From positions 89,968 through 153,967 of IMG/VR virus record IMGVR_UViG_3300043411_001777: a DNA stretch of 64,000 bases; one strand, written 5' to 3'. The notes beneath the pieces are model-generated. The model saw nothing but the letters and a program-made list of their open reading frames with translations. It made no database searches and was not told where the DNA came from. Shown here piece after piece: positions 51,701 to 59,786 of this stretch. Positions within the stretch are counted from its first letter, which is position 1. Each line of letters starts with the position of its first letter. The translations under genes were made by a program, and so were the position numbers. This DNA comes from a virus.

Positions 51701-54700
51701 GCGGCCTCCTGCATGGATACTTCAGCCCACAGGTATCTTGGAGTAATCTGGCCGGAGATATCGTCCTCATACCCAGGCACCGGGAGGGTCTTATCCTTCC
51801 CAACCCAAAACCTGAACTTGCCTGACCGATCGCCAATGACTCCAGAAGTCATTGTCTCCAAGGCCTGCTCAAACCCTTCGATGGTCTCATTGTAGAAAGA
51901 CAGCATTACACGGGAGGCACGATCCTTGTCAAGTAGATCAGCCAACCGAGTAAGCAGCCCAGCACGGCCGAATTCCCAGTTGTTCATTGGAGTTGCCGGA
52001 ACAACACTGCCAGTCTCGGAATTCAAGTCCTGAATTGCTTGGGTCACCGTTTCAGAAACGAATCGAGTCAGCGGAGTCACCCGCACATAGAACGAATCCG
52101 GAGACCTGTAAAAGAACCGGCCTTGGAGCTGGCTATTCAGCACACCATTGGCAACAGAAGGGGCGTCCCGGTATTTGAAGCTAGCATAGATCCGTGGGAA
52201 AATCAGCGCCCCACGATCAACAAAGGGCTCCAGATACCGCAACTTTGTGTAGTGCAGCAAAAGCTGCTCCCCACGAGTTACACCCGCCGCTAGTTGAATA
52301 CCTTCAGGCGTGAAAGTGTAGTCAACTTGAGACCTTAACTCCCGGCCTTCTGGGAAGGAAATAAGCCGGACATCCGTCCCAAATGTCTGGGCACCGACTG
52401 CAATGGCTGTATCCTGCTCATAATAGAGCGGTAAGTAGGAGCATTTGACAGGCTCCGTTCCAGCCAAATCAAGGCGGACCGGCGAGGACAAGGTCACAAA
52501 AGTCTTAGACCCGTCCTCTGCCAGAGCTGTTCTCCGCACAATGTACGGCTGCCCAGCAACTTCTAGGAGGTGGCCGGGTTTGGCGAAGGCCGACACATCC
52601 CCAACGAAAGCAAGTGTCACAGCTCCGCGGGAAACAGCATTAAATGCAAAGGCTTGGGGGAAAGACTGCAACACACCAAAGTTTGCGGACGTTGCTGTGC
52701 CATCAACACTGGCCGTAAAGGCTATGTCAGATAGCCACATCCCTACATCATTTACAGGCGCACGACTACCAAGTTCACTTGCAGTTGCAGGGTAGAGGGT
52801 CACCGCCGTAATGTCCTCGGCCGCAAACAGCTCCACGGATTTAATGTAGTGGCAAACCTCTCCAATCTTTAGGATTTGACCCGGCGTAAACTCAGACGCG
52901 CGATCACCACGCACACCAAAGCGATTCTTTCCGGAAGGAATGTAGAAAGGAGGACGGTATATCGGATAGGCACCGCTTCGAAAAGTGACCTCCCCACCAA
53001 AAGCAACGGGAACAGAACTGATCGCCTTGACCTCAGCTTGCTCCGGGACCTCCCGGTAAAACTTGATATTGGACCCCTCCACATAGAAATCCCGAGCGCC
53101 GCCATAATTCAAACGACGACCCCCGAGAGTAACAATTGGGTCCGCCCCTCCCAAGTACCCGTAAACTGTAGCTGAAACTCGCGTGGCTACTTCTGTGTGG
53201 GTGAAACTGACAATTTCCGTTATGGCATCTCCGACCTTCCGGCCTTCCATATCCGCCTGGAAGTACGTCAACTCTAGGACCTGTTCCGCTTGGAGAGGCT
53301 CTCTCAAAGAACAAGCTCCCGTTTGGGCGGACACCATCACATCGGCGCCCAAGAGCAACTGCTCTGCGAAATAGAGCTGCCCTTCTCCGGCCTGCACATT
53401 CAGCTCGCCAGAGAAGGGGTCAAATTCAGCAGCACCGTCCAAATCTGCCAATTCCAGGAAGGTCTCCTCCAAGTAGACTTGGGAAGTACCGTAAGCATCC
53501 AACACACTTTGTGGGAAGCGCAGAGTGCCTTTAGTAAGGCCCTCTCCCAGAACCTCGACAACCACAGGTGTCGTGCTCCATGCACTTACGATAGAGGGCT
53601 CGAAATAGGTGTCCCCAACGCGGATTTGGAATTTACCCGTGGAGAGCCGAATGTCCGAAACGGACACCACCAAAGTGTCTTGAGACAAGACCCCAAGCTT
53701 TACCGTTCGCAGAGGGCTAAGAAGAATGTCAAGCCCTTCTATGCCGTACCGGAGAGAAACACCACGACCACGCTCGATTGCTTGTGCAACCGGGGCCGTC
53801 TCAGAAACCTGAGTAAGCTGCTTAACAATGAAAGTCTCGGAAGGAAGATGGCTAAAGGGCCGCAGCACACCCCGGACTAACAACGAAGGGTCGTATACAT
53901 TTGGCGAGAACCCCTCATAGAGGGCCCAGCTCAATTCCGTGCTATCCTCCAACGTAGGGGTTAAGGTGATACCCCCATCAACCGACGTAACCATGAACCA
54001 AGAGCCGTCGATCTTAAACAGACTGCCCTCAACCACCACACTCAGATCGGCATTCGAATCAGTAAAGATTCCCGAAGACACCTGACCCGTCTGCCCCGAG
54101 GAAACGAAAGCCCCGAAAGTCTCGGTCAAGAGCATCTGCCCAGTCTGACCCCCTTGGGGGAGGTTGAAGTCTTCCTCATAGGTAAGAGGCGTAAGTGCTC
54201 CGCCCTCTTCTGCCAGCGAGATATGTCCGAGCCCGTCTATGTTCCGGACAGTTGGAGTGACCACGGAGGACACCCCCAAATCAAAGGAAAAGGTCTTCTT
54301 CTCAACAAGAATCTCAGTTTCCTTAGAAGAGAGCCAAGCTAGCTTGCTTTCCCCAAACAGGTATTCCACTTCCTCGAAATTGGAAACTGGGGTGTCCAGT
54401 AAAACTGGCTCACCCTCCGCGTCCAACGTACTGTTTCGCAGGTAGAAGAATACGTCCGTATCCAACCCAGGCCGGTCCTCTAACGGGATTGCCGGTAGAA
54501 ACTGAAACGGAGCACTAGAAACCTTGTCCTGAATGACGCCATTGTATTTAGCGTGGGCCTTGAAATCCGAAACCTCAGCATCCAATTCTGTATTGCTGTG
54601 TGACCGATAAAACCCAAAGCTCACACCCGAATCAGGATTCCAGGCCCCAACTTCTGCGTACCAGCCCTGAGCGAAACCGAGGGCCCGATTTCCAGTGTGG

Positions 54701-56811
54701 TTGGGACTCACCCGAATCAACAGCGGGTTCACATTAGAGTGCAGCACCACGCGCCCATTTTCCGCGGTAGCCGTGCCCCGAAGCGCGACGCTATAGCCGG
54801 TGCTTTGCGTAGCAATTTGCGCTTGGATACTTGCTGCAACTTCCTCAGCCGTATAAGTCCCGTCACTGCTAAACGCAGAAACCCAAGTAAACTCATACCC
54901 GCCTAGGGAAAAAGACAACTCCTCATCCCCCTCAAACCTAAAGACGTGCTGGACTCTAGAGTAGAGAGTGCTGTCACTCGCCCAGGTTGACGGAGTAAAA
55001 GTGCTTTGGAGAAAGTGTATGTCCTGACCATTGATGTTCTTCAGGTCTGCATTTGAAAATCGGACTAGACTCCCACTAGCCCCAAGCTCTTTTGCCACAT
55101 AAGCCTCCCCCTTCTTGATCTTGTGGCGGGGTGGGATATCAGCCTCAAAGTCCACAACATTGATCGTATGGATTGTGAAGTCCCTAGAAAAAATCAGAGT
55201 GTCCCCAACACCATCCTCAATTGCCCTCACAGCACCAGAGGCGGCGGCAACTGCTGTATCTCCCCCAGGTCGCACGCCCACCAGTTCGTCCACAGGAGTC
55301 AGCCCCGTGCCATCAAACGCTGTCAACGTCCCAGAAACGCCCAACCCAGGAACAGGGCTCCCGGCCGGGATATAGTAATCCCCGGAATTCAAAACCAGTG
55401 CCTGTGCGGCCTTTAATGGCTGAGGAACCGCATTGAGCGCAACTCCATCATAGAAGACTCTGGCATCCAAATACGACCGGACAAACCCACTTGAGGTTGG
55501 CAAAGCCTTATTCAGATCGGTCTGGCTGAACCGAATCCGACCCGTCTCAAGGGAGACCCCGACTTCCCCTACAGCCAAAGAAAGTAGAGGAAGCTCCGCA
55601 TCGGTATCCGTCAACGTAGGGGTTAAGTACCGCCGGTTTCCAATCCGAAGAAAGGGGTTGTCATTTTTCTCAGGAATTGGAGAAAGGAAAAGTGGGTCCG
55701 TTGAAGCCGATTCAAGAGATCCTAAGTCCCCGGTATTCTCTGCCGAGACTGCCTGGTAAACCCAAACCGTCTCCCCAATGTGATCGGACACAAACTCCGG
55801 ATTAAAGCGCAACACCCCATCCTGACTAAGGGTCGCGTCTACAGTATCCGAACTCCAATCATACCGAGGCGCCTGCCCCTCGGTAACAACTCGGACATCT
55901 GCCCGTGTGCTTTGAGCCAACTCAAAACCAACCCGGAGGTGGAGCGGAGAAAGAACCCCCACAGGGAAAATTCTCGGCTTAGGGCTCAAAGGAATTGAAT
56001 CGAGACCGATAACACCCAAAGAAGTTGGGGGAGCGCCTTTCCATGGCTCCCACCTTTGGGACTTCGCGCGCCAACCAAACCTCGTCTCGTATTTGTCGTT
56101 ACGAGTCCACCAAAAGGTGGGCTCTTGCCGCTCAAAGCGGACTGCCACAATGGAATCGCCCCGAAGGGCGGATAAACCACCGTCCAAAAGGGACAACTGA
56201 GCACTGGAAAGAGTGACCAATCCAGCATAAGTATCTTGCGTGGCGACCTGAAAAACCAGATACGGAACAGTCCCCGCACGACCTGCCGAAGGGTCCTCTT
56301 CGTCTAACCAGCCCCCATCATCATAGATGACATCACCGCGAGCCACTACGAGATATTCGATGTATTCCAGGGAGCGATTGTCATCATCGGACACCACCAC
56401 TTGTGCCGTTCCGTCAGCATAGGTGCGGCCCTCTCCATCCACAACGGAGAGAGAACCCAATCCTAAGCTCCCAGACCCCGCCTCTGACCAAGAAGGGAAG
56501 TACGTCAGGCTAGCCTCATTAGCGGCCCAAACCAGATACTCGCTTTCAGAAGCCGAAGGGGCTTCCAAAACCATATCCCGATAGGCATGCCCATGCACGT
56601 CCTGCCAGGTAACTCCCGTAACGGCCGGGGACCCGTCTCCTTCCTGAACGAAATCGACAACATCTGCCAAATTACGCAACACCCCGGAAGAGGCCTCGGC
56701 TGTCGTCGAAGCATTTGAGGTTGCCTGCCGTGCACCACAAATCACATGCCCAGAAAAGGGGTGCTTCTTGTCCGCAAATTCGGCGTCAGTAGGGTCGGGG
56801 TTGAAGCTCAT
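45739..56811 (-). CDS. Giant virion protein (3690 residues)
   Basis: This single frame of 11 kb encodes one of the longest phage proteins. It is mainly beta-rich. Around two thirds along, a Gly-rich pair of repeats occurs (G-T-G-Y-S-I-G-D-V-I-T-F and G-T-G-Y-T-A-A-P-T-L), a motif common in phage fibre and baseplate proteins. A jelly-roll-like stretch lies before it (W-R-T-D-A-S-I-T-D). The last ~300 residues are helical (M-R-E-R-T-L-S-L-I-D-K-F). No protease or polymerase motif was seen. It sits between spike and wedge genes, as a baseplate or tail-tip component would. There is no strong Shine-Dalgarno before ATG 56811, so it may depend on coupling with the gene upstream. Confidence 0.7.
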   Translation of the reverse strand: MSFNPDPTDAEFADKKHPFSGHVICGARQATSNASTTAEASSGVLRNLADVVDFVQEGDGSPAVTGVTWQDVHGHAYRDMVLEAPSASESEYLVWAANEASLTYFPSWSEAGSGSLGLGSLSVVDGEGRTYADGTAQVVVSDDDNRSLEYIEYLVVARGDVIYDDGGWLDEEDPSAGRAGTVPYLVFQVATQDTYAGLVTLSSAQLSLLDGGLSALRGDSIVAVRFERQEPTFWWTRNDKYETRFGWRAKSQRWEPWKGAPPTSLGVIGLDSIPLSPKPRIFPVGVLSPLHLRVGFELAQSTRADVRVVTEGQAPRYDWSSDTVDATLSQDGVLRFNPEFVSDHIGETVWVYQAVSAENTGDLGSLESASTDPLFLSPIPEKNDNPFLRIGNRRYLTPTLTDTDAELPLLSLAVGEVGVSLETGRIRFSQTDLNKALPTSSGFVRSYLDARVFYDGVALNAVPQPLKAAQALVLNSGDYYIPAGSPVPGLGVSGTLTAFDGTGLTPVDELVGVRPGGDTAVAAASGAVRAIEDGVGDTLIFSRDFTIHTINVVDFEADIPPRHKIKKGEAYVAKELGASGSLVRFSNADLKNINGQDIHFLQSTFTPSTWASDSTLYSRVQHVFRFEGDEELSFSLGGYEFTWVSAFSSDGTYTAEEVAASIQAQIATQSTGYSVALRGTATAENGRVVLHSNVNPLLIRVSPNHTGNRALGFAQGWYAEVGAWNPDSGVSFGFYRSHSNTELDAEVSDFKAHAKYNGVIQDKVSSAPFQFLPAIPLEDRPGLDTDVFFYLRNSTLDAEGEPVLLDTPVSNFEEVEYLFGESKLAWLSSKETEILVEKKTFSFDLGVSSVVTPTVRNIDGLGHISLAEEGGALTPLTYEEDFNLPQGGQTGQMLLTETFGAFVSSGQTGQVSSGIFTDSNADLSVVVEGSLFKIDGSWFMVTSVDGGITLTPTLEDSTELSWALYEGFSPNVYDPSLLVRGVLRPFSHLPSETFIVKQLTQVSETAPVAQAIERGRGVSLRYGIEGLDILLSPLRTVKLGVLSQDTLVVSVSDIRLSTGKFQIRVGDTYFEPSIVSAWSTTPVVVEVLGEGLTKGTLRFPQSVLDAYGTSQVYLEETFLELADLDGAAEFDPFSGELNVQAGEGQLYFAEQLLLGADVMVSAQTGACSLREPLQAEQVLELTYFQADMEGRKVGDAITEIVSFTHTEVATRVSATVYGYLGGADPIVTLGGRRLNYGGARDFYVEGSNIKFYREVPEQAEVKAISSVPVAFGGEVTFRSGAYPIYRPPFYIPSGKNRFGVRGDRASEFTPGQILKIGEVCHYIKSVELFAAEDITAVTLYPATASELGSRAPVNDVGMWLSDIAFTASVDGTATSANFGVLQSFPQAFAFNAVSRGAVTLAFVGDVSAFAKPGHLLEVAGQPYIVRRTALAEDGSKTFVTLSSPVRLDLAGTEPVKCSYLPLYYEQDTAIAVGAQTFGTDVRLISFPEGRELRSQVDYTFTPEGIQLAAGVTRGEQLLLHYTKLRYLEPFVDRGALIFPRIYASFKYRDAPSVANGVLNSQLQGRFFYRSPDSFYVRVTPLTRFVSETVTQAIQDLNSETGSVVPATPMNNWEFGRAGLLTRLADLLDKDRASRVMLSFYNETIEGFEQALETMTSGVIGDRSGKFRFWVGKDKTLPVPGYEDDISGQITPRYLWAEVSMQEAADTLWVLRTDPLMEPRTATLSQGELAGDLPEADRIDQLIGKQVLLIKNDVDDYVLVSPGKVTAIRTAFFPFFKQQAASLVAQMGEQHGLSRLFPTTTRAFFTTYPGIGSDLDGEGRYSWGTLFGGSRRSTYRKQIGQLENPVLGEITGVSDAVVFKRRARARVWGYFPTGVPGGAFPLAITDPVIIATPQLLRDFKIDPETGFPSYADLLSQGGEDPDLESGNPDLSVPGFQVGDQLSFGLPSGETYLLFSPETVDIFGQSSFTGVFVDSVEYGCVLTFRNVNSVRIADPNNLLIGQGPDQAIPLGEFEFQPGATIYAAPSLNSNTALSSPITTDDLEVAVSRNDQYVVGRDLAITKDGRVLDISLPSFADPSFIGLKEILGQNSPRPLQSLEAVAGFSYTELGPLEIPALRGEELDDTGDQAIPFVAVLNSELERLGDAAVAAPLVIEAEDGSGGYLYPDEILSTEGEILSAYEVWGSGYAEPAALIVPVDATPVAHGATDPGIGDVGRFDLVLVQPKVVEAGWQGIISVGEISTVSLGGGSYGSIYEPPRFVTPTTPPLNLADPDTGSVIRYTFDNAIVYTDDPGNYALDPQVAIPPGLQIIEDTGADLTILDFSSLTKLALNDGDTIGLGNLNELWSSTGYKSKNIFTFRLYWRTDASITDSPDPGLPSAGQVFLTIRIFGTTWTVTDYWGNFSSGTLTGFGITFGTEETPAGTVIENRQIHLKDSAIIDWGGGTPNQWFIPHAVAGARKTGLYGYEFSLSIDTFNSTADRGGSNTGWVGEDRLTFSDVWDMRHVKARGYTHPLSGVSLAGGLRIREVTLRDGTASTINDVVSAALTFVPRSTVATDAASYYLRSDVGGQWVARGADSEVGSIKVMALETNPNTSIVSADIICSAIPSTSQVDGDYICRGVGYVESAAHTQVGVFLYDTRLADIVVADGALANIEPGDLCVLGKTSPIYGDHIASTKTGTYLVRHAVTPTGGNPYRESSHTAWANSSGGWCPVQFPTIVEFDSGSSELTVSDYAGFEDSPVSIGGLKSGFESSGRLFIVLDPAALNASDAADFRVSVISCEYTSMSAIAYKFLGTGVYRWADNTAMTADEFAALAIAGRYVTGMSHLPIDVKGGELPSNNVVGYDEPGSVVSIAIDVPGTGYSIGDVITFTAPVAGVTAKAIVATVGGLGDITSVTITHPGTGYTAAPTLASISGAGVGADLSTTLTNHHSVYGIRFLELAPPVSVSGVALLFDGQQSGGGAKVHKPADAASGHLTVTEGTVWGISGGLATFVDSLEKAVYPSVPKCLSLDQLTTAQWKSLNVPVGSYGNGIAANDLKTHCLLPGAQLILADGATPGFYAQAGIFLEPSFPLPVLNMGTNYAHVVDDNNNMDDADVGVRNKELFYAANQDDITGLPEEVDFEIRRCRRWHEAQIEVSSSFEALRFAYEIRRGRITDWSEDDKGFATVRAESFTMDFNNDVVAPWAGDVWNDLQVYTGTNLGGFLDSNVNIHAGDWFRILDEEGDLIEQHEIAAVISDGRLLLRPPQSVIPSGHASNGGYRFEIWLRQAPVPHEQTNEQLLNLITAKEVHRTIADWDTEEGGYVPEFTPGDSWSDVANHLYDDKSVVGGTTYETLGVAVGDIVIVDPIGAIPNSIDRGSRAFGDTRVSTRAGYVAGSPSNLDDNRGFYRVLEVAGDHLVVDPVTTFSGDIDSDQVFPATEQAALGYVAYPTVNDSLLNHTDYVSPAPLDNREGQNDLRPTKVKNVLTYSEDAYSIRPFSYRIIRPLSLFEPETVDLILLMRERTLSLIDKFGALMRGVKGGSYFDFQDDTHIASLGDLEDLEVARGLLTNGVIRNLMGEFGVSPFANSSDALSILDRRFWIQDARLDRLVPNTDFTARTYDSGVDPAFKTDGGPYTSFSSEDGDIVRPLFPDRISEVLDTSEKFRALRLMWLGYRTHKTTGTLAAIRQFRAALTSKRAKGSQFSMLRRTVTRLNE

Positions 56812-56814
56812 CAG

Positions 56815-57396
56815 TTAACTCACAGTGGAGGTGGTATTTCCGCTCGTCGCGAAAGTCGGTGTGGTGGTTACCCCAGCCACAACCCCAATGCCGGCTGACA
56901 CGTTTAGAAGTGACGAAACGGTATGGGCAAGCCCTATGGATAAGGATGGGACCAGTAATCCCGATCCTAGGGATCCAAGTAAGCTAGAATTGAGAATGGG
57001 TATCAACAAACTTGGATCCGCTGCGACTAGCGCAGTGTCTACCCCTGTCGCAACTAAAGGAGAAACACCGCTGTAGTCAGCCTGAATTGTAAAGACTTCC
57101 GAAATGATAGATGCTATCACACGGGACAAGCTAGGCGAAGTAACCCCATTGAACCCTGCCGCCTGCATTTGCGCCTGGGCCAGTGTGAAATTAGCAGGAA
57201 CCGCCAACTTACCTTGGACGCTGCCCACCCCAGCAAGACCGGAAGCGATCCCAGTTATACGGATAGTGGGGGTCCAAGCTAAAACGGCCTGGACAAAACC
57301 AATAGACAAGCGCTCGAAATTGATTCCGAGCATTGGGATTTCGGCTACCTCACGTTTACTCAGGCACGTCGTAAGGAACGTTGGAAAAGATAGCAC
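56815..57396 (-). CDS. Small hydrophobic structural protein beside the spike
   Basis: The 193-residue product starts at GTG 57396, directly after the TGA of the spike gene in the same frame. An internal ATG at 57333 is possible. It is rich in Ala, Ser, Leu, Val, Thr and Gly with repeated hydrophobic patches (about 90-160: L-L-I-P-I-L-N-S-S-L-L-G), but has no charged ends typical of a membrane protein. A spike-tip, hub chaperone or capsid-like role is possible; PAAR motifs are not visible. Confidence 0.58.
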   Translation of the reverse strand: MLSFPTFLTTCLSKREVAEIPMLGINFERLSIGFVQAVLAWTPTIRITGIASGLAGVGSVQGKLAVPANFTLAQAQMQAAGFNGVTSPSLSRVIASIISEVFTIQADYSGVSPLVATGVDTALVAADPSLLIPILNSSLLGSLGSGLLVPSLSIGLAHTVSSLLNVSAGIGVVAGVTTTPTFATSGNTTSTVS

Positions 57397-59784
57397 TCAT
57401 ACCCCAACAATATGGTTAGCAGCCCCCATGCCAAAAAAGGCAAAGGGCAGGCCCGTTAATGGGTCTAAGGACCCTGAACAGATAATACCACCCATATCAG
57501 GCCCTACGATAGGGGCACCCAAATACACCGACCGTCCCCTTACGGTTGCAGTCCCCGTTTCCGAAGCCACAGTAACCCCCGTAAAGCCCCTAAATTCAGC
57601 CGACCCGGCCGATGCCACTAGGGTCATGTTCCCCACCGCTACCTGCGCGTTAAGGCCGTCTGGCTTCAATTCCGTGCTGTTCTGACCCGATTTGTGGGTT
57701 ATCTTGCCAGTGGTCGCCTCAAAACGTGCATTACCTACATCAATCCTCGTTGTATGGTCCCCGAGCTGGAACAGCTCTTCCCGGGACCCCTGTACAAAAG
57801 TCGTCTTCTGGGCCACCATATTCGGTAAGGATGGGGCGTAGGTCACTTCATGTAAGGGCCCCGAGGTAGGCAGCCCCCACCTCGGACCAGAAAACAGTTC
57901 CGTCTTCCGCCCCGTTACATTCTCCACCATCTCCTGGGCGGACACATTCATCCGATTGCCAGAAAGCAGCTCGATAGTTTCCCCCATGACAACAGAGAGC
58001 GCGTTCCCCTGCATCTCTGTATTCTGGGCTTGCGTCTTCAACTTACGTTGCGCTGACAACCGCATCCCGGAGGCTGCTTCAATCTCAACCGAAATGCCAT
58101 CCTTTGCGATTGCTGATTCCGATCCTTTTTTAGAGCCTCCGCCGAAAATACGCACGGACCCATGATCAGAACCCAAATCGAGGCCAACATTTGAAGCCGC
58201 ATCCCCGCGAGACGACCTGAATGCAATACCTTGGTCAAGAGAAAGCTCTAGCTTCCCGCCCACCGAAAGCCGCAACCCACCAGCCAAAGCGACCTCAGCC
58301 GAGGTTTCCCGGATAGCCCCACCCACAAAAGCTTTGAGCTGGCCTTTTTTGTTCCAAGCGACAAAGGACGAAGCCGACCCGTCCAAGGGGGAAAGACGGA
58401 ACAGACTAGCCATGTACTCCGACACGGGTGTTGCTATCTGACTCCGGGTTCCAGAACCGATAACCGCAGCTTCTAGTCGTGGGTTTACCGTTGGACCATC
58501 AAACAGCTTCGCAACAAGTGGCACCCCGTACTGGCGACGACCTTCAAGAGAAAAGGGGTCATTTCCGACCACGGTCCCAAGCACTGATTCTACGTGCGGG
58601 CGGTTCTGACTTTGCCCACCTCGGGTGTCTAAGTCAGACGTCGGTAGCCGGTCAGCGTCAAAAAGGTCAGTCTGCTCGGTAACGGGTAGGCGACCTTTAG
58701 ACGTATTAGCAACCTCGATCCGATATTCGGTGAACGTCTCAGCATCGGGGTCTAAGGCCCCATTCTGACCATTCTTGGCCACCCGAAAGAGAGGTTTGCC
58801 CCCATATGTGGGGAGACTTGGGTTCGTTGCAAACCCAGCCTCGTCAATGAAGCCTCCATTCTTAAGAAACACATAGGGATCTAGGTGCCCATCCGTCGAA
58901 TGCAACGGGGCCCCCAAAAAACCCTCCGCAGAAATCTTTTCACCACGAGCAAGAATTCTCGCGGGGGTGAGGAAACCCTCAGACTCAATTGAGTCCGGCA
59001 AATCTCGCTCGTGAAGGGGTGCCCCGTTGACCATTTGCAGAGGGCCATCCCACTGCTTGCCATCGGACACCATTGAGGCAGGAAGGGCCGTAGCGTCTCG
59101 CTGCACCATGCCGTGGTAAGAACGCACACCAGCCATGGCGTGAAACTGTTGTAGAGACCGCGTGACCAGTGCGTTATCTTGATCACGCAGCCTTAGTTCT
59201 CCGCCCCGCCGATTTGCTAGAGTAACACTCTCGTCGAGAATGAGATCAGCACCCTGTGACGAGCACCCGATGATGTTGCCAGGCTGGCCGTGCCTTAGCT
59301 TATGTCGAACTCGATTATAGACGCCGTCGACAATCCCGCGCTCTTTGACATTGCCTAGGTCTGCCTCTTCGATTGGGAATCCCACAACGGTTTCCCAATC
59401 TCGTGCGGTCCAGACCCCGGGCACAATCCAATTGAGGATGATCGGGATCTTCGTCCCATTTGGGACGTCCGACTCTTGTGGCATGAACCCAACAACACAA
59501 TAGTCCCCGACCTCGGGCAGGGATCCAAAATAATGCCGGGCTCCGGCTCCGGGAGCGGGGAGCGGAACGGCAACGCGATCAAATTCATGTGGGGTGGCCC
59601 CGACAATCCGTAGGGAGACGAAGTGCTCTTCGTAATCCACCAACGTAACTCGGGCAATGCCAAAGTTGTTGTTTTTGGTTGACATCCGAGCAATGTCAAC
59701 AGCGGCTTTACGAGAGGACACCCGGAATTTGGCCCTAATCCCAGCGGAATGAGCACTTACAGGAGCTTGTTCAAATCGCCTCAT
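57397..59784 (-). CDS. Baseplate spike protein (gp5/gpV/VgrG-like)
   Basis: The 795-residue product has an OB-fold near 40-125 (V-T-L-V-D-Y-E-E-H-F ... G-S-L-P-E-V-G-D-Y-C-V-V-G-F-M), the domain that seats the central spike of contractile tails. Its C-terminal half (about 450-720) consists of short repeated strands (for example L-R-L-S-V-G-G-K-L-E-L-S) and fits a triple-stranded beta-helix needle. No lysozyme domain like that of T4 gp5 is visible. ATG 59784 has AAGGA six bases upstream; TTG 59790 abuts it. The gene follows the hub gene by two bases. Confidence 0.78.
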   Translation of the reverse strand: MRRFEQAPVSAHSAGIRAKFRVSSRKAAVDIARMSTKNNNFGIARVTLVDYEEHFVSLRIVGATPHEFDRVAVPLPAPGAGARHYFGSLPEVGDYCVVGFMPQESDVPNGTKIPIILNWIVPGVWTARDWETVVGFPIEEADLGNVKERGIVDGVYNRVRHKLRHGQPGNIIGCSSQGADLILDESVTLANRRGGELRLRDQDNALVTRSLQQFHAMAGVRSYHGMVQRDATALPASMVSDGKQWDGPLQMVNGAPLHERDLPDSIESEGFLTPARILARGEKISAEGFLGAPLHSTDGHLDPYVFLKNGGFIDEAGFATNPSLPTYGGKPLFRVAKNGQNGALDPDAETFTEYRIEVANTSKGRLPVTEQTDLFDADRLPTSDLDTRGGQSQNRPHVESVLGTVVGNDPFSLEGRRQYGVPLVAKLFDGPTVNPRLEAAVIGSGTRSQIATPVSEYMASLFRLSPLDGSASSFVAWNKKGQLKAFVGGAIRETSAEVALAGGLRLSVGGKLELSLDQGIAFRSSRGDAASNVGLDLGSDHGSVRIFGGGSKKGSESAIAKDGISVEIEAASGMRLSAQRKLKTQAQNTEMQGNALSVVMGETIELLSGNRMNVSAQEMVENVTGRKTELFSGPRWGLPTSGPLHEVTYAPSLPNMVAQKTTFVQGSREELFQLGDHTTRIDVGNARFEATTGKITHKSGQNSTELKPDGLNAQVAVGNMTLVASAGSAEFRGFTGVTVASETGTATVRGRSVYLGAPIVGPDMGGIICSGSLDPLTGLPFAFFGMGAANHIVGV

Positions 59785-59786
59785 CT

